A stretch of DNA of 37,567 nucleotides, taken from contig CANPOY010000029.1 of the NCBI GenBank assembly GCA_947575805.1, positions 1 through 37,567 on the forward strand, written 5' to 3'. Positions 31,514-37,567 of the stretch are shown piece after piece. The translations under genes and the position numbers were made by a program. The notes beneath the pieces are model-generated. The model did not search any database, had not been told where the DNA came from, and was given only the letters and a program-made list of their open reading frames with translations. How positions within the stretch are numbered: position 1 is the first letter of the stretch; every line of letters starts with the position of its first letter. The DNA comes from an uncultured Lachnospiraceae bacterium. GTDB lineage: Bacteria; Bacillota; Clostridia; Lachnospirales; Lachnospiraceae.

Positions 31514-32833
31514 TTATGAATCTGTTTTTTTGTCTTCTGCGGCCTCGGAATTATCCGCGCTGTTTGTTTCTACCCGGGTATCCGCTTCCGGAGGCAGAAT
31601 CATCAGCACTTTTCTTACGCGGTTCTGATCGATGCCCTGAACCTTCAGGCGGATGCCGTTTTCCAGGACGACCTCCTCGTTATCCTCCGGCAGGCGGCTT
31701 AAGCTTTCGATGATAATGCCGCTGATGGAGTCATAATCCTCGCTGTCCAGGTTAGTTCCCAGCTCGTCATTGATGTCATCCAGTTTCATGCTGCCTTCCA
31801 CCAGCCAGGTGCGTTCCCCTTTCTGCTGGATCAGCTCATCCTCGTCGGCGTCATATTCATCGCGGATTTCTCCCACGATTTCCTCCAGAAGGTCTTCCAG
31901 AGTGATCATTCCCACGGTGGCGCCGTATTCGTTGAGCACGAAGGTCACGCTGGTGGTCTTTTCACGTACTTCAATGAGCAGATCGGCCACTTTTTTGAAT
32001 TCATAGGTATAATGGGCATCCCGCAGAATATTTGTGACCTGAAAATGCTCTTCATCCTCGGTGAGGATAAAGTCCTTGATATTGATGATGCCGATGATGT
32101 TGTCCTGATCGTCCTGGTATACGGGAAGCCGCGTATACATGGACTCGCGGAATACATGAAGGATCTGTTCATAGGTGTCGGTTACGTTTACCGTTACCAT
32201 ATTGATTCTGGGAACCATAATATCCTTTGCCAGGGCATCGGAGAAATCGAACACATTGTAGATCATTTCCCGTTCTTCGGACTCAATGACACCGTCCTCG
32301 TGGCTGACTTCCACGTAGGTGCGCAGTTCCGCCTCCGTCATGGTGCTGGCCTTTTTGTTGGGATCAATCCTCAACAGACGCAGAATGACGTTGGATAATT
32401 TGTCCAGCAGAAAGATTACCGGGGTCATGAGCTGCATGAGACCGTATATGATTCCGCTGTATGTAAGGGACAGCTTTTCCGCAGACAGCATTGCCCACGT
32501 CTTGGGAACAATTTCGCCAAAGACCAGAATCACCAGGGTCAGGGTACCGGTAGCGATACCCACCGCCAGGTTAATACGGGCAGCCAGGGTAGTGATCAGC
32601 GAGGACGCTGACAGATTAACGATGTTGTTGCCAATCAGGATGGCACTGAGCATTTTGCTGTAGTTTTCCAATATTTTGTTGACTCTTGCCGCACGCTTGT
32701 TCCCCTCCTCCTCAAGGCTGCGCATCCGCACCCGGGACACTGTAGTCAGGGCAGTCTCCGCAGAGGAGAAAAAAGCAGACAGAATTACGAGAATCAGTAC
32801 GACGACAAGTTGTATGGCACCTGGGGTATCCAA
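31514..32833 (-). CDS. CNNM/CorC family membrane protein (DUF21, CBS pair, CorC_HlyC)
   Basis: A 439-aa protein with an N-terminal DUF21 membrane domain (about 1-190; LSAFFSSAETALTTVSRVRMRSL, IVNLSASSLITTLA, FGEIVPKTWAM), a CBS pair (about 205-330; IMVPRINMVTV, LPVYQDDQDNIIGIINIKDFI, GATVGMITLEDLLEEIVGEIRDE) and a C-terminal CorC_HlyC domain ending near 425. The family exports or regulates magnesium or cobalt ions. The start is TTG (complement of 32831-32833) behind AAGGAG. A strong minus-strand promoter lies 47 bases upstream. A hydrophilic tail of about 20 residues ends the protein. Confidence 0.93.
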   Translation of the reverse strand: MDTPGAIQLVVVLILVILSAFFSSAETALTTVSRVRMRSLEEEGNKRAARVNKILENYSKMLSAILIGNNIVNLSASSLITTLAARINLAVGIATGTLTLVILVFGEIVPKTWAMLSAEKLSLTYSGIIYGLMQLMTPVIFLLDKLSNVILRLLRIDPNKKASTMTEAELRTYVEVSHEDGVIESEEREMIYNVFDFSDALAKDIMVPRINMVTVNVTDTYEQILHVFRESMYTRLPVYQDDQDNIIGIINIKDFILTEDEEHFQVTNILRDAHYTYEFKKVADLLIEVREKTTSVTFVLNEYGATVGMITLEDLLEEIVGEIRDEYDADEDELIQQKGERTWLVEGSMKLDDINDELGTNLDSEDYDSISGIIIESLSRLPEDNEEVVLENGIRLKVQGIDQNRVRKVLMILPPEADTRVETNSADNSEAAEDKKTDS

Positions 32834-32879
32834 AAAATCACTCCTTTTCTTAAAAAATATATTATAGTATGCACTACTT

Positions 32880-32909
32880 ACTATACATGATAGGAAAAGC
32901 TGTTGTCAA
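32880..32909 (-). promoter_or_regulatory. Promoter for the CNNM-DegV operon
   Basis: On the minus strand, perfect TTGACA (complement of 32904-32909), an 18-base spacer and TATAGT (complement of 32880-32885). Confidence 0.75.
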
Positions 32910-32910
32910 G

Positions 32911-32939
32911 TTTACTGTAAATGCAGCATATTCTATAAA
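32911..32939 (+). promoter_or_regulatory. Probable promoter for the TIGR04086-like gene
   Basis: TTTACT (32911-32916), a 17-base spacer and TATAAA (32934-32939). Its -35 abuts the -35 of the divergent CNNM promoter. Confidence 0.5.
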
Positions 32940-32970
32940 GAAAAATCCGTACAGGGACATGGAGGAAATC

Positions 32971-33348
32971 ATGGAACAATCGTCTAAGGGCGGCGGAATA
33001 CCGGCAGTGTTTCTGCTGAAAAGTCTTTTATTTTCCTACATATTGACAGGGGCTTTCCTGATGCTGCTTACATTTCTGCTTTATAAGCTGGGGCTTGGGG
33101 AAAAGGTGGTAACGATTGCAATCATTGTAATCTATGTGGCTGCTACCTTTTTTGCCGGGTTTATGGCAGGAAAGAAGATGAAGAGCCGGAAATTTCTGTG
33201 GGGGCTGCTGGAAGGGGTTGCATATTTTTTGATTCTGGCGTTGATTTCCGTCTTCGCGGGTGAGGCCGGCGTGACCTTCGGCAGATCCTTTTTTACGACT
33301 TTCGCGCTATGCGCGGGAGGCGGAATGCTGGGCGGGATGCTGAGTTAG
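32971..33348 (+). CDS. TIGR04086-type small membrane protein (YrzE-like)
   Basis: A 125-aa protein with four predicted membrane segments (about residues 18-38, 47-64, 78-97, 104-122) separated by a short basic loop (GKKMKSRK). Size and layout match the TIGR04086 family, to which YrzE of Bacillus belongs. The frame is open to 32869, but ATG 32971 is chosen because GGAGG (32961-32965) sits exactly upstream and the length then matches the family. Function is unknown. In clostridia this family commonly lies near yajC/secDF and the SCIFF genes, as it does here. Confidence 0.85.
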   Translation: MEQSSKGGGIPAVFLLKSLLFSYILTGAFLMLLTFLLYKLGLGEKVVTIAIIVIYVAATFFAGFMAGKKMKSRKFLWGLLEGVAYFLILALISVFAGEAGVTFGRSFFTTFALCAGGGMLGGMLS

Positions 33349-33371
33349 GTATTAAGTTTGAAAAAAAGTGT

Positions 33372-33399
33372 TTTACAAAAAAGAATTTTATGATATACT
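33372..33399 (+). promoter_or_regulatory. Promoter for the SCIFF precursor gene
   Basis: TTTACA (33372-33377), a 16-base spacer and TATACT (33394-33399), with an extra TG one base before it. It is a strong candidate driving a short leader of about 42 bases. Confidence 0.78.
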
Positions 33400-33447
33400 G
33401 GATTTGCTTGTGAGTTCGAAGAAGTGAAGGATAAGGAGGCAAGTGTA

Positions 33448-33591
33448 ATGAAGCACATTAAGACTTTGACAACCAGAAATCTGAAGGAGTCTGTGAAGAA
33501 AGGCGGCTGTGGCGAGTGCCAGACATCCTGCCAGTCCGCGTGCAAGACTTCCTGTACAGTAGGAAATCAGAGCTGTGAGAAGATGAAATAA
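33448..33591 (+). CDS. SCIFF ranthipeptide precursor (six cysteines in about forty-five residues)
   Basis: A 47-aa precursor. An N-terminal leader of about 20 residues (MKHIKTLTTRNLKESVKKGG) precedes the cysteine core with C21, C24, C28, C32, C36 and C43. This is the SCIFF pattern (TIGR03973). In studied SCIFF peptides the maturase forms a thioether between Cys32 and Thr37; both residues are conserved at these positions here. A perfect AAGGAGG (33433-33439) and extended -10 promoter suggest high expression. The maturase gene lies 70 bases downstream, behind a hairpin. The product's role is unknown, although the gene is near-universal in clostridia. Confidence 0.95.
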   Translation: MKHIKTLTTRNLKESVKKGGCGECQTSCQSACKTSCTVGNQSCEKMK

Positions 33592-33607
33592 GCGGCGGAG
33601 ATGTTAG

Positions 33608-33642
33608 GAGCAAGCAGCGATTCAGGTCGCTGCTTGCTCTTT
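33608..33642 (+). terminator. Attenuator-like hairpin between the SCIFF peptide and its maturase
   Basis: Perfect 13-bp stem (33608-33620, GAGCAAGCAGCGA, with 33627-33639) and a TTCAGG loop, followed by only TTTGT. The short U-run suggests partial termination or 3' end protection. The result would be more peptide mRNA than maturase mRNA. Confidence 0.75.
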
Positions 33643-33661
33643 GTGGAAAGGAAAGACATCT

Positions 33662-35110
33662 GTGATACATCAGTATAAAAGTAACGGGTACAATATAATA
33701 ATGGATGTAAACAGCGGATCTGTCCATGTGGTGGATGATATTGTCTATGACATGATCCCGCTGGTGGAACCCCTTGTAAACGAGGGAATTAAGGATGCCG
33801 CCACGATCAGGGCGGCGGTTTTGAACCTTGCAAACCTTCACTGCTCCGAGGAGGAGGCAGCAGAGGCAGTGGATGAGGTGCTGGAGCTGGAGGCAGCGGG
33901 GCAGCTTTTTGCCCCGGATCTTTATGAAAATTATGTCTCCCACTTTAAAAAGCGGGAGACGGTGGTTAAAGCTTTGTGCCTGCACATTGCCCATGACTGC
34001 AACCTGGCATGCCGGTACTGCTTTGCCGGGGAGGGAGAATACCATGGCAGGCGGGCGCTGATGAGCCTTGAGGTGGGAAAGAAGGCGCTGGACTTCCTGG
34101 TTGCTAACTCCGGCAGCAGAGTGAATCTGGAGGTAGATTTCTTTGGCGGGGAGCCGCTGATGAACTGGCCGGTGGTAAAGGAGCTGGTGGAATACGGCAG
34201 AAGCCTGGAGGAACCCTTTCATAAAAAGTTTCGGTTTACCCTGACTACCAACGGTGTCCTGCTGGACGATGAAATCATGGAATTCGTCAACAGGGAGATG
34301 GCAAACATTGTACTCAGCATCGACGGGCGCAAGGAGGTCAACGACAGGATGCGTCCCTTCCGGGGCGGCCAGGGAAGCTATGACCTGATCCTGCCGAAAT
34401 TTAAGAAGGCGGCGGAAAGCAGGGGGCAGACGGCTTATTATGTGCGGGGAACCTATACCCACAACAATCCGGACTTCGCCGAGGATGTCCTGCATCTGGC
34501 CGATCAGGGCTTTCGGCAGATTTCCGTGGAGCCGGTGGTGGCAGGGCCGGAGGACGATTACGCCATTCAGGAGGTGGACGTGCCTAAACTGAAGGAAGAG
34601 TACGATCGGCTGGCGGCGGAAATGATCAAAAGGAAAAAAGCAGGAAAGGGTTTCAATTTCTTCCATTTTATGATAGATTTGGAAGGCGGGCCATGCGTGG
34701 CAAAGCGTCTGTCCGGCTGCGGCTCAGGGACGGAATATCTTGCCGTGACGCCCTGGGGAGACCTTTATCCCTGTCATCAGTTTGTGGGCAACGAGGATTT
34801 CCTCATGGGAAATGTCCGGGAGGGCATCCTCAGAGAGGATATTCGGGACGAGTTCAAGAGCTGTAATGTGTACGCCAAGGAGAAGTGCAGGAAATGCTTT
34901 GCAAAGTTTTACTGCAGCGGCGGCTGTGCGGCAAACTCCTACAATTTCCATGGCAATATTAATGATGCCTATGATATAGGCTGTGAGCTTCAGCGCAAGA
35001 GAATCGAATGTGCGATTATGCTGAAGGTTTCCGAGATGGAGAAGCAGGAAGAAACCGATCCCGTTTCGGAAAAAGAAAGTCAGAAGACAGAAAGGACGAA
35101 AGAATTATGA
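33662..35110 (+). CDS. SCIFF radical SAM/SPASM maturase
   Basis: A 482-aa radical S-adenosylmethionine enzyme that installs the thioether in the SCIFF peptide. An N-terminal peptide-recognition part (about 1-100) contains IHQYKSNGYNIIMDVNSGSVHVVDD. The radical SAM cluster motif is C113-NLA-C117-RY-C120, followed by FFGGEPLMNW and TLTTNGVLL. The C-terminal SPASM domain binds auxiliary clusters, with LSGCGSGTEYLAVTPWGDLYPCHQFVG and KCRKCFAKFYCSGGC. The start is GTG 33662, behind GGAAAGGAAAG, which gives the canonical N-terminus; an in-frame TTG at 33641 abuts the hairpin. It overlaps secDF by 4 bases (ATGA). Confidence 0.96.
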   Translation: MIHQYKSNGYNIIMDVNSGSVHVVDDIVYDMIPLVEPLVNEGIKDAATIRAAVLNLANLHCSEEEAAEAVDEVLELEAAGQLFAPDLYENYVSHFKKRETVVKALCLHIAHDCNLACRYCFAGEGEYHGRRALMSLEVGKKALDFLVANSGSRVNLEVDFFGGEPLMNWPVVKELVEYGRSLEEPFHKKFRFTLTTNGVLLDDEIMEFVNREMANIVLSIDGRKEVNDRMRPFRGGQGSYDLILPKFKKAAESRGQTAYYVRGTYTHNNPDFAEDVLHLADQGFRQISVEPVVAGPEDDYAIQEVDVPKLKEEYDRLAAEMIKRKKAGKGFNFFHFMIDLEGGPCVAKRLSGCGSGTEYLAVTPWGDLYPCHQFVGNEDFLMGNVREGILREDIRDEFKSCNVYAKEKCRKCFAKFYCSGGCAANSYNFHGNINDAYDIGCELQRKRIECAIMLKVSEMEKQEETDPVSEKESQKTERTKEL

Positions 35111-37338
35111 AAAAGAACAAAGCTATTGTAATACTGCTTTGTATCCTCCTGCTTCTCGTGGGTGTGACCTATGTTGACATATTCGGTGTCAATGCGGCGG
35201 GAGACGGCAGTGCGTCTACGATCAAGCTGGGACTTGATCTGGCAGGCGGTGTCAGCATTACTTACCAGGTGGTGGGGGACGAGACGCCCAGCGCCACGGA
35301 TATGGCGGACACCAGGGAGAAGCTGCAGAAGCGCGTGGAGCAGTACAGCACGGAGGCCATTGTGTATCAGGAGGGCACCGACAGGCTCAACATTGAGATT
35401 CCCGGCGTCAGTGATGCCAACGCCATCCTGCAGGAGCTGGGACGGCCCGGGGCACTGTACTTTATTGCCCAGACGGATTCCGAGGGAAATGCCAACTATG
35501 ACAGATACACCTATGTAATGAATAAAACCATTGATGAACTGTTGGCGGACGGATCTGTCGTGCTGACAGGCACCGATGTGGCGGATGCTCAGGCGGGCAG
35601 CCTGCGAGACCAGCAGATGGGGAATGTGCGGTATGCCGTCAGCCTTACCATGACCGAGGAAGGCAGGCAGAAATTTGCAGACGCTACCCGGAACGCAAAG
35701 GAAAAGGGGGAATCCCTGGCTATCTATTACGACGGTGCCATCATCAGCGCCCCCGGGGTGGAAGCAGTCATTACCGACGGCAATGCCCAGATTTCACCCA
35801 TGGAATCCTTTGAACGGGCAGAGAACCTGGCTTCCACCATCCGGATCGGCGGCCTGAAGCTGGAGCTGGAGGAGCTGCATTCCAAAGTGGTGGGCGCCCA
35901 GCTGGGTGTGGATGCCATCTCCACGAGCCTCAAGGCAGGATTTATCGGCCTGTGCCTGGTGATGCTGTTCATGATGATTATGTACCGGATTCCCGGTCTG
36001 GCATCCGCCATTGCGCTGCTTGCCTACACGGCCCTGGTGGTGCTGCTGATAAAGGGCTTTGACATGACACTGACCCTGTCCGGTATTGCCGGTATTATTT
36101 TGTCCATCGGTATGGCGGTGGATGCCAATGTGATTATTTTTGCCCGGATCAGAGAGGAACTTGCCGTGGGAAAGACTGTGCGGGAAGCGGTTAAGGTGGG
36201 ATTTAACAAGGCTCTTTCGGCCATTGTGGACGGTAATATCACCACCCTGCTGGCAGCGGGCGTGCTCCTGCTTTTAGGCCCCGGAACCGTTAAGGGATTT
36301 GCCCAGACCCTTGCTCTTGGTATTGCGGTCTCCATGTTCACGGCCCTGGTGGTGACCAGATACATTCTGTATGCGTTCTATGCCATCGGCCTGAAGAATG
36401 AAAAGTTCTACGGTGTAGGCAGGGAACACAAAAGCCTGGACCTGCTTTCCAGGAAGGGTGCTTTCTTCGGTATCTCCCTGGCAGTGATCGTGGCGGGATT
36501 TGTGGTCATGGGCGTGAGCAAGGCCAAAACCGGTGATGCCCTGAACTACAGCCTGGAATTTAAGGGCGGTACCCAGACAACGGTGGTGTTTAACGAGAAA
36601 ATAACCCTGGAAACGGCCAATGAAAAGATCGTGCCCGGGATCGAGAACATTACGGGAAGCTCGGTACAGATTCAGACTGTGCAGGACTCCGACGAGGTAA
36701 TTTTCAAGACGAGCACTCTTACTGTGGAGCAGAGAGAGGCTATCAATCGGATGCTCATGGAAGATTGGGGCATCGAGGAGAGTAAGATTACCTCCGAGAC
36801 CATCAGCTCTACCATCAGTAACGAGATGAAGTCAGACACCATAATTGCCGTGGTAGTAGCCATTGTGTGTATGCTGATCTATATCAGGATCAGGTTCAAG
36901 GATCTCCGCTTCGGTGTCAGCAGCATTATTGCATTGCTTCATGACGTGCTGGTGGTGCTTGCCTTCTATGCGGCTGCAAAGGTGTCCGTAAGCAATACCT
37001 TCGTGGCCTGTATGCTTACCATTGTGGGATATTCTATCAATGCGACCATCGTTATTTTCGACCGGATCCGTGAGAACATGGCAGTGATGTCCTCCAAGGA
37101 TGATCTGAAGGATGTTGTAAATCGAAGCATTACCCAGACCATGTCCAGGAGCATTTTCACCTCCCTGACTACCTTCATCATGGTAGCAGTGCTGTATATT
37201 ATGGGAGTGACCAGTATCCGTGACTTTGCGCTGCCCCTGATGGTGGGCATTGTGTGCGGTACCTATTCTTCCATCTGCCTGGCAGGAGGCATGTGGTACC
37301 TGTTCCGTACGAAGATACAGCCCCAAAAACAGAAATAG
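35107..37338 (+). CDS. secDF: Fused SecD-SecF protein translocase accessory subunit
   Basis: A 743-aa fusion of SecD (about 1-445) and SecF (about 449-743), which uses the proton gradient to help pull proteins through SecYEG. The first membrane segment is residues 6-24, followed by the SecD signature LGLDLAGGVSITYQ (D44) and a periplasmic-type domain. The SecD membrane bundle includes MAVDANVIIFARIREEL. SecF begins with GAFFGISLAVIVAGFVVMG, then NYSLEFKGGTQ (480-490) and, in its last membrane block, VGYSINATIVIFDRIREN. ATG 35107 overlaps the maturase stop. A 20-bp terminator follows. Confidence 0.97.
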   Translation: MKKNKAIVILLCILLLLVGVTYVDIFGVNAAGDGSASTIKLGLDLAGGVSITYQVVGDETPSATDMADTREKLQKRVEQYSTEAIVYQEGTDRLNIEIPGVSDANAILQELGRPGALYFIAQTDSEGNANYDRYTYVMNKTIDELLADGSVVLTGTDVADAQAGSLRDQQMGNVRYAVSLTMTEEGRQKFADATRNAKEKGESLAIYYDGAIISAPGVEAVITDGNAQISPMESFERAENLASTIRIGGLKLELEELHSKVVGAQLGVDAISTSLKAGFIGLCLVMLFMMIMYRIPGLASAIALLAYTALVVLLIKGFDMTLTLSGIAGIILSIGMAVDANVIIFARIREELAVGKTVREAVKVGFNKALSAIVDGNITTLLAAGVLLLLGPGTVKGFAQTLALGIAVSMFTALVVTRYILYAFYAIGLKNEKFYGVGREHKSLDLLSRKGAFFGISLAVIVAGFVVMGVSKAKTGDALNYSLEFKGGTQTTVVFNEKITLETANEKIVPGIENITGSSVQIQTVQDSDEVIFKTSTLTVEQREAINRMLMEDWGIEESKITSETISSTISNEMKSDTIIAVVVAIVCMLIYIRIRFKDLRFGVSSIIALLHDVLVVLAFYAAAKVSVSNTFVACMLTIVGYSINATIVIFDRIRENMAVMSSKDDLKDVVNRSITQTMSRSIFTSLTTFIMVAVLYIMGVTSIRDFALPLMVGIVCGTYSSICLAGGMWYLFRTKIQPQKQK

Positions 37339-37467
37339 GCAATATTATTTATATGGTTTTTTAATACTTTTTAAGACTTAGATTAGGAAATGGACACACT
37401 TTAGACACATTTTGCGGGTATTATATATTTCAGATAGTTGATGAACTCACTATCTCCCCCTCATAAG

Positions 37468-37514
37468 AAAAGTGAAGGAGCCTCAGCGGAAGCTGGGGCT
37501 CCTTCACTTTTCAC
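37468..37514. terminator. Strong terminator after secDF
   Basis: A 20-pair stem, 37468-37487 with 37492-37511 (one GU pair), capped by a GGAA tetraloop. The 3' arm ends CACTTTT, and the A-rich 5' arm makes it potentially bidirectional. Confidence 0.85.
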
Positions 37515-37567
37515 ATTACGGCTTTAGCCCGTTGAGGGCATTGGAGTTTTTCGTGTTCCGAAAAATG

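Noticed and set aside
33458..34666. 402-codon open frame on the minus strand, opposite the SCIFF precursor and maturase
   Set aside because: It is antisense to two strongly recognised genes, has no family motif and no ribosome site. It results from the codon bias of the plus-strand maturase gene.
1..37567. CRISPR array, tRNA, rRNA, insertion sequence or prophage
   Set aside because: No regularly spaced repeats, cloverleaf, rRNA segments, transposase or phage genes were recognised by eye on either strand.

Overview
The window reads as chromosomal DNA of an anaerobic Clostridia member, most likely a Lachnospiraceae species of intermediate G+C. The main reasons are: a SCIFF (six cysteines in about forty-five residues) peptide with its radical SAM maturase next to a fused secDF; Firmicutes-type AGGAGG ribosome binding sites with frequent GTG/TTG starts; rubredoxin; a LytTR/GHKL two-component pair; and many ATP-binding-cassette (ABC) exporters. 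This assignment is inference from gene content; no rRNA or tRNA gene was seen.

Layout. 1-2384: the end of a BceA-type ABC ATPase (apparently frameshifted), a strongly palindromic element (302-410), then an OmpR-type regulator and histidine kinase overlapping by 4 bases. 2545-5610: an accessory patch with an ECF transporter S component, a 51-aa rubredoxin, an acetyltransferase, a phosphotransferase and a small Cro/CI regulator, interleaved with two apparent gene fragments (APH-like and MGMT-like). 5746-11226: an alpha/beta hydrolase, then a promoter driving hisS-aspS-LytTR regulator-GHKL kinase, closed by a terminator that overlaps the kinase stop codon. 11268-15121: a new promoter, a hairpin-rich leader and two ABC exporter half-transporters. 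15206-16117: an AraC/GyrI-like regulator. 16118-16537: a gap without a firm gene. 16538-20854: a 4'-phosphopantetheinyl transferase overlapping the first gene of a heterodimeric BmrCD/TM287-288-like exporter. 20918-25203: an acetyltransferase, a TetR regulator, an oleate hydratase with an extra C-terminal hydrophobic tail, and an acidic coiled-coil protein of unknown function.

25249-30578: an AI-2E family permease (minus strand) divergent from a tightly overlapped amidase-pstS-pstC-pstA-pstB run (plus strand, no phoU in the window). 30608-32833: minus-strand CNNM/CorC-type protein followed by a DegV lipid-binding protein. 32971-37338: a TIGR04086-type membrane protein, the SCIFF precursor, a 13-bp hairpin, the SCIFF radical SAM/SPASM maturase and a fused SecDF translocase subunit, closed by a 20-bp stem terminator.

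How the parts work together: the best-defined specialised system is the SCIFF ranthipeptide module, where the peptide is probably made in excess of its maturase because of the hairpin between them, and the maturase is translationally coupled to SecDF. It is a known family, not a new one. The less explained parts are the LytTR/GHKL pair fused by overlap to aspS and followed by an exporter pair, the phosphopantetheinyl transferase coupled to a drug-type exporter with no megasynthase in view, the amidase coupled to a phosphate transporter, and the unknown acidic coiled-coil protein.
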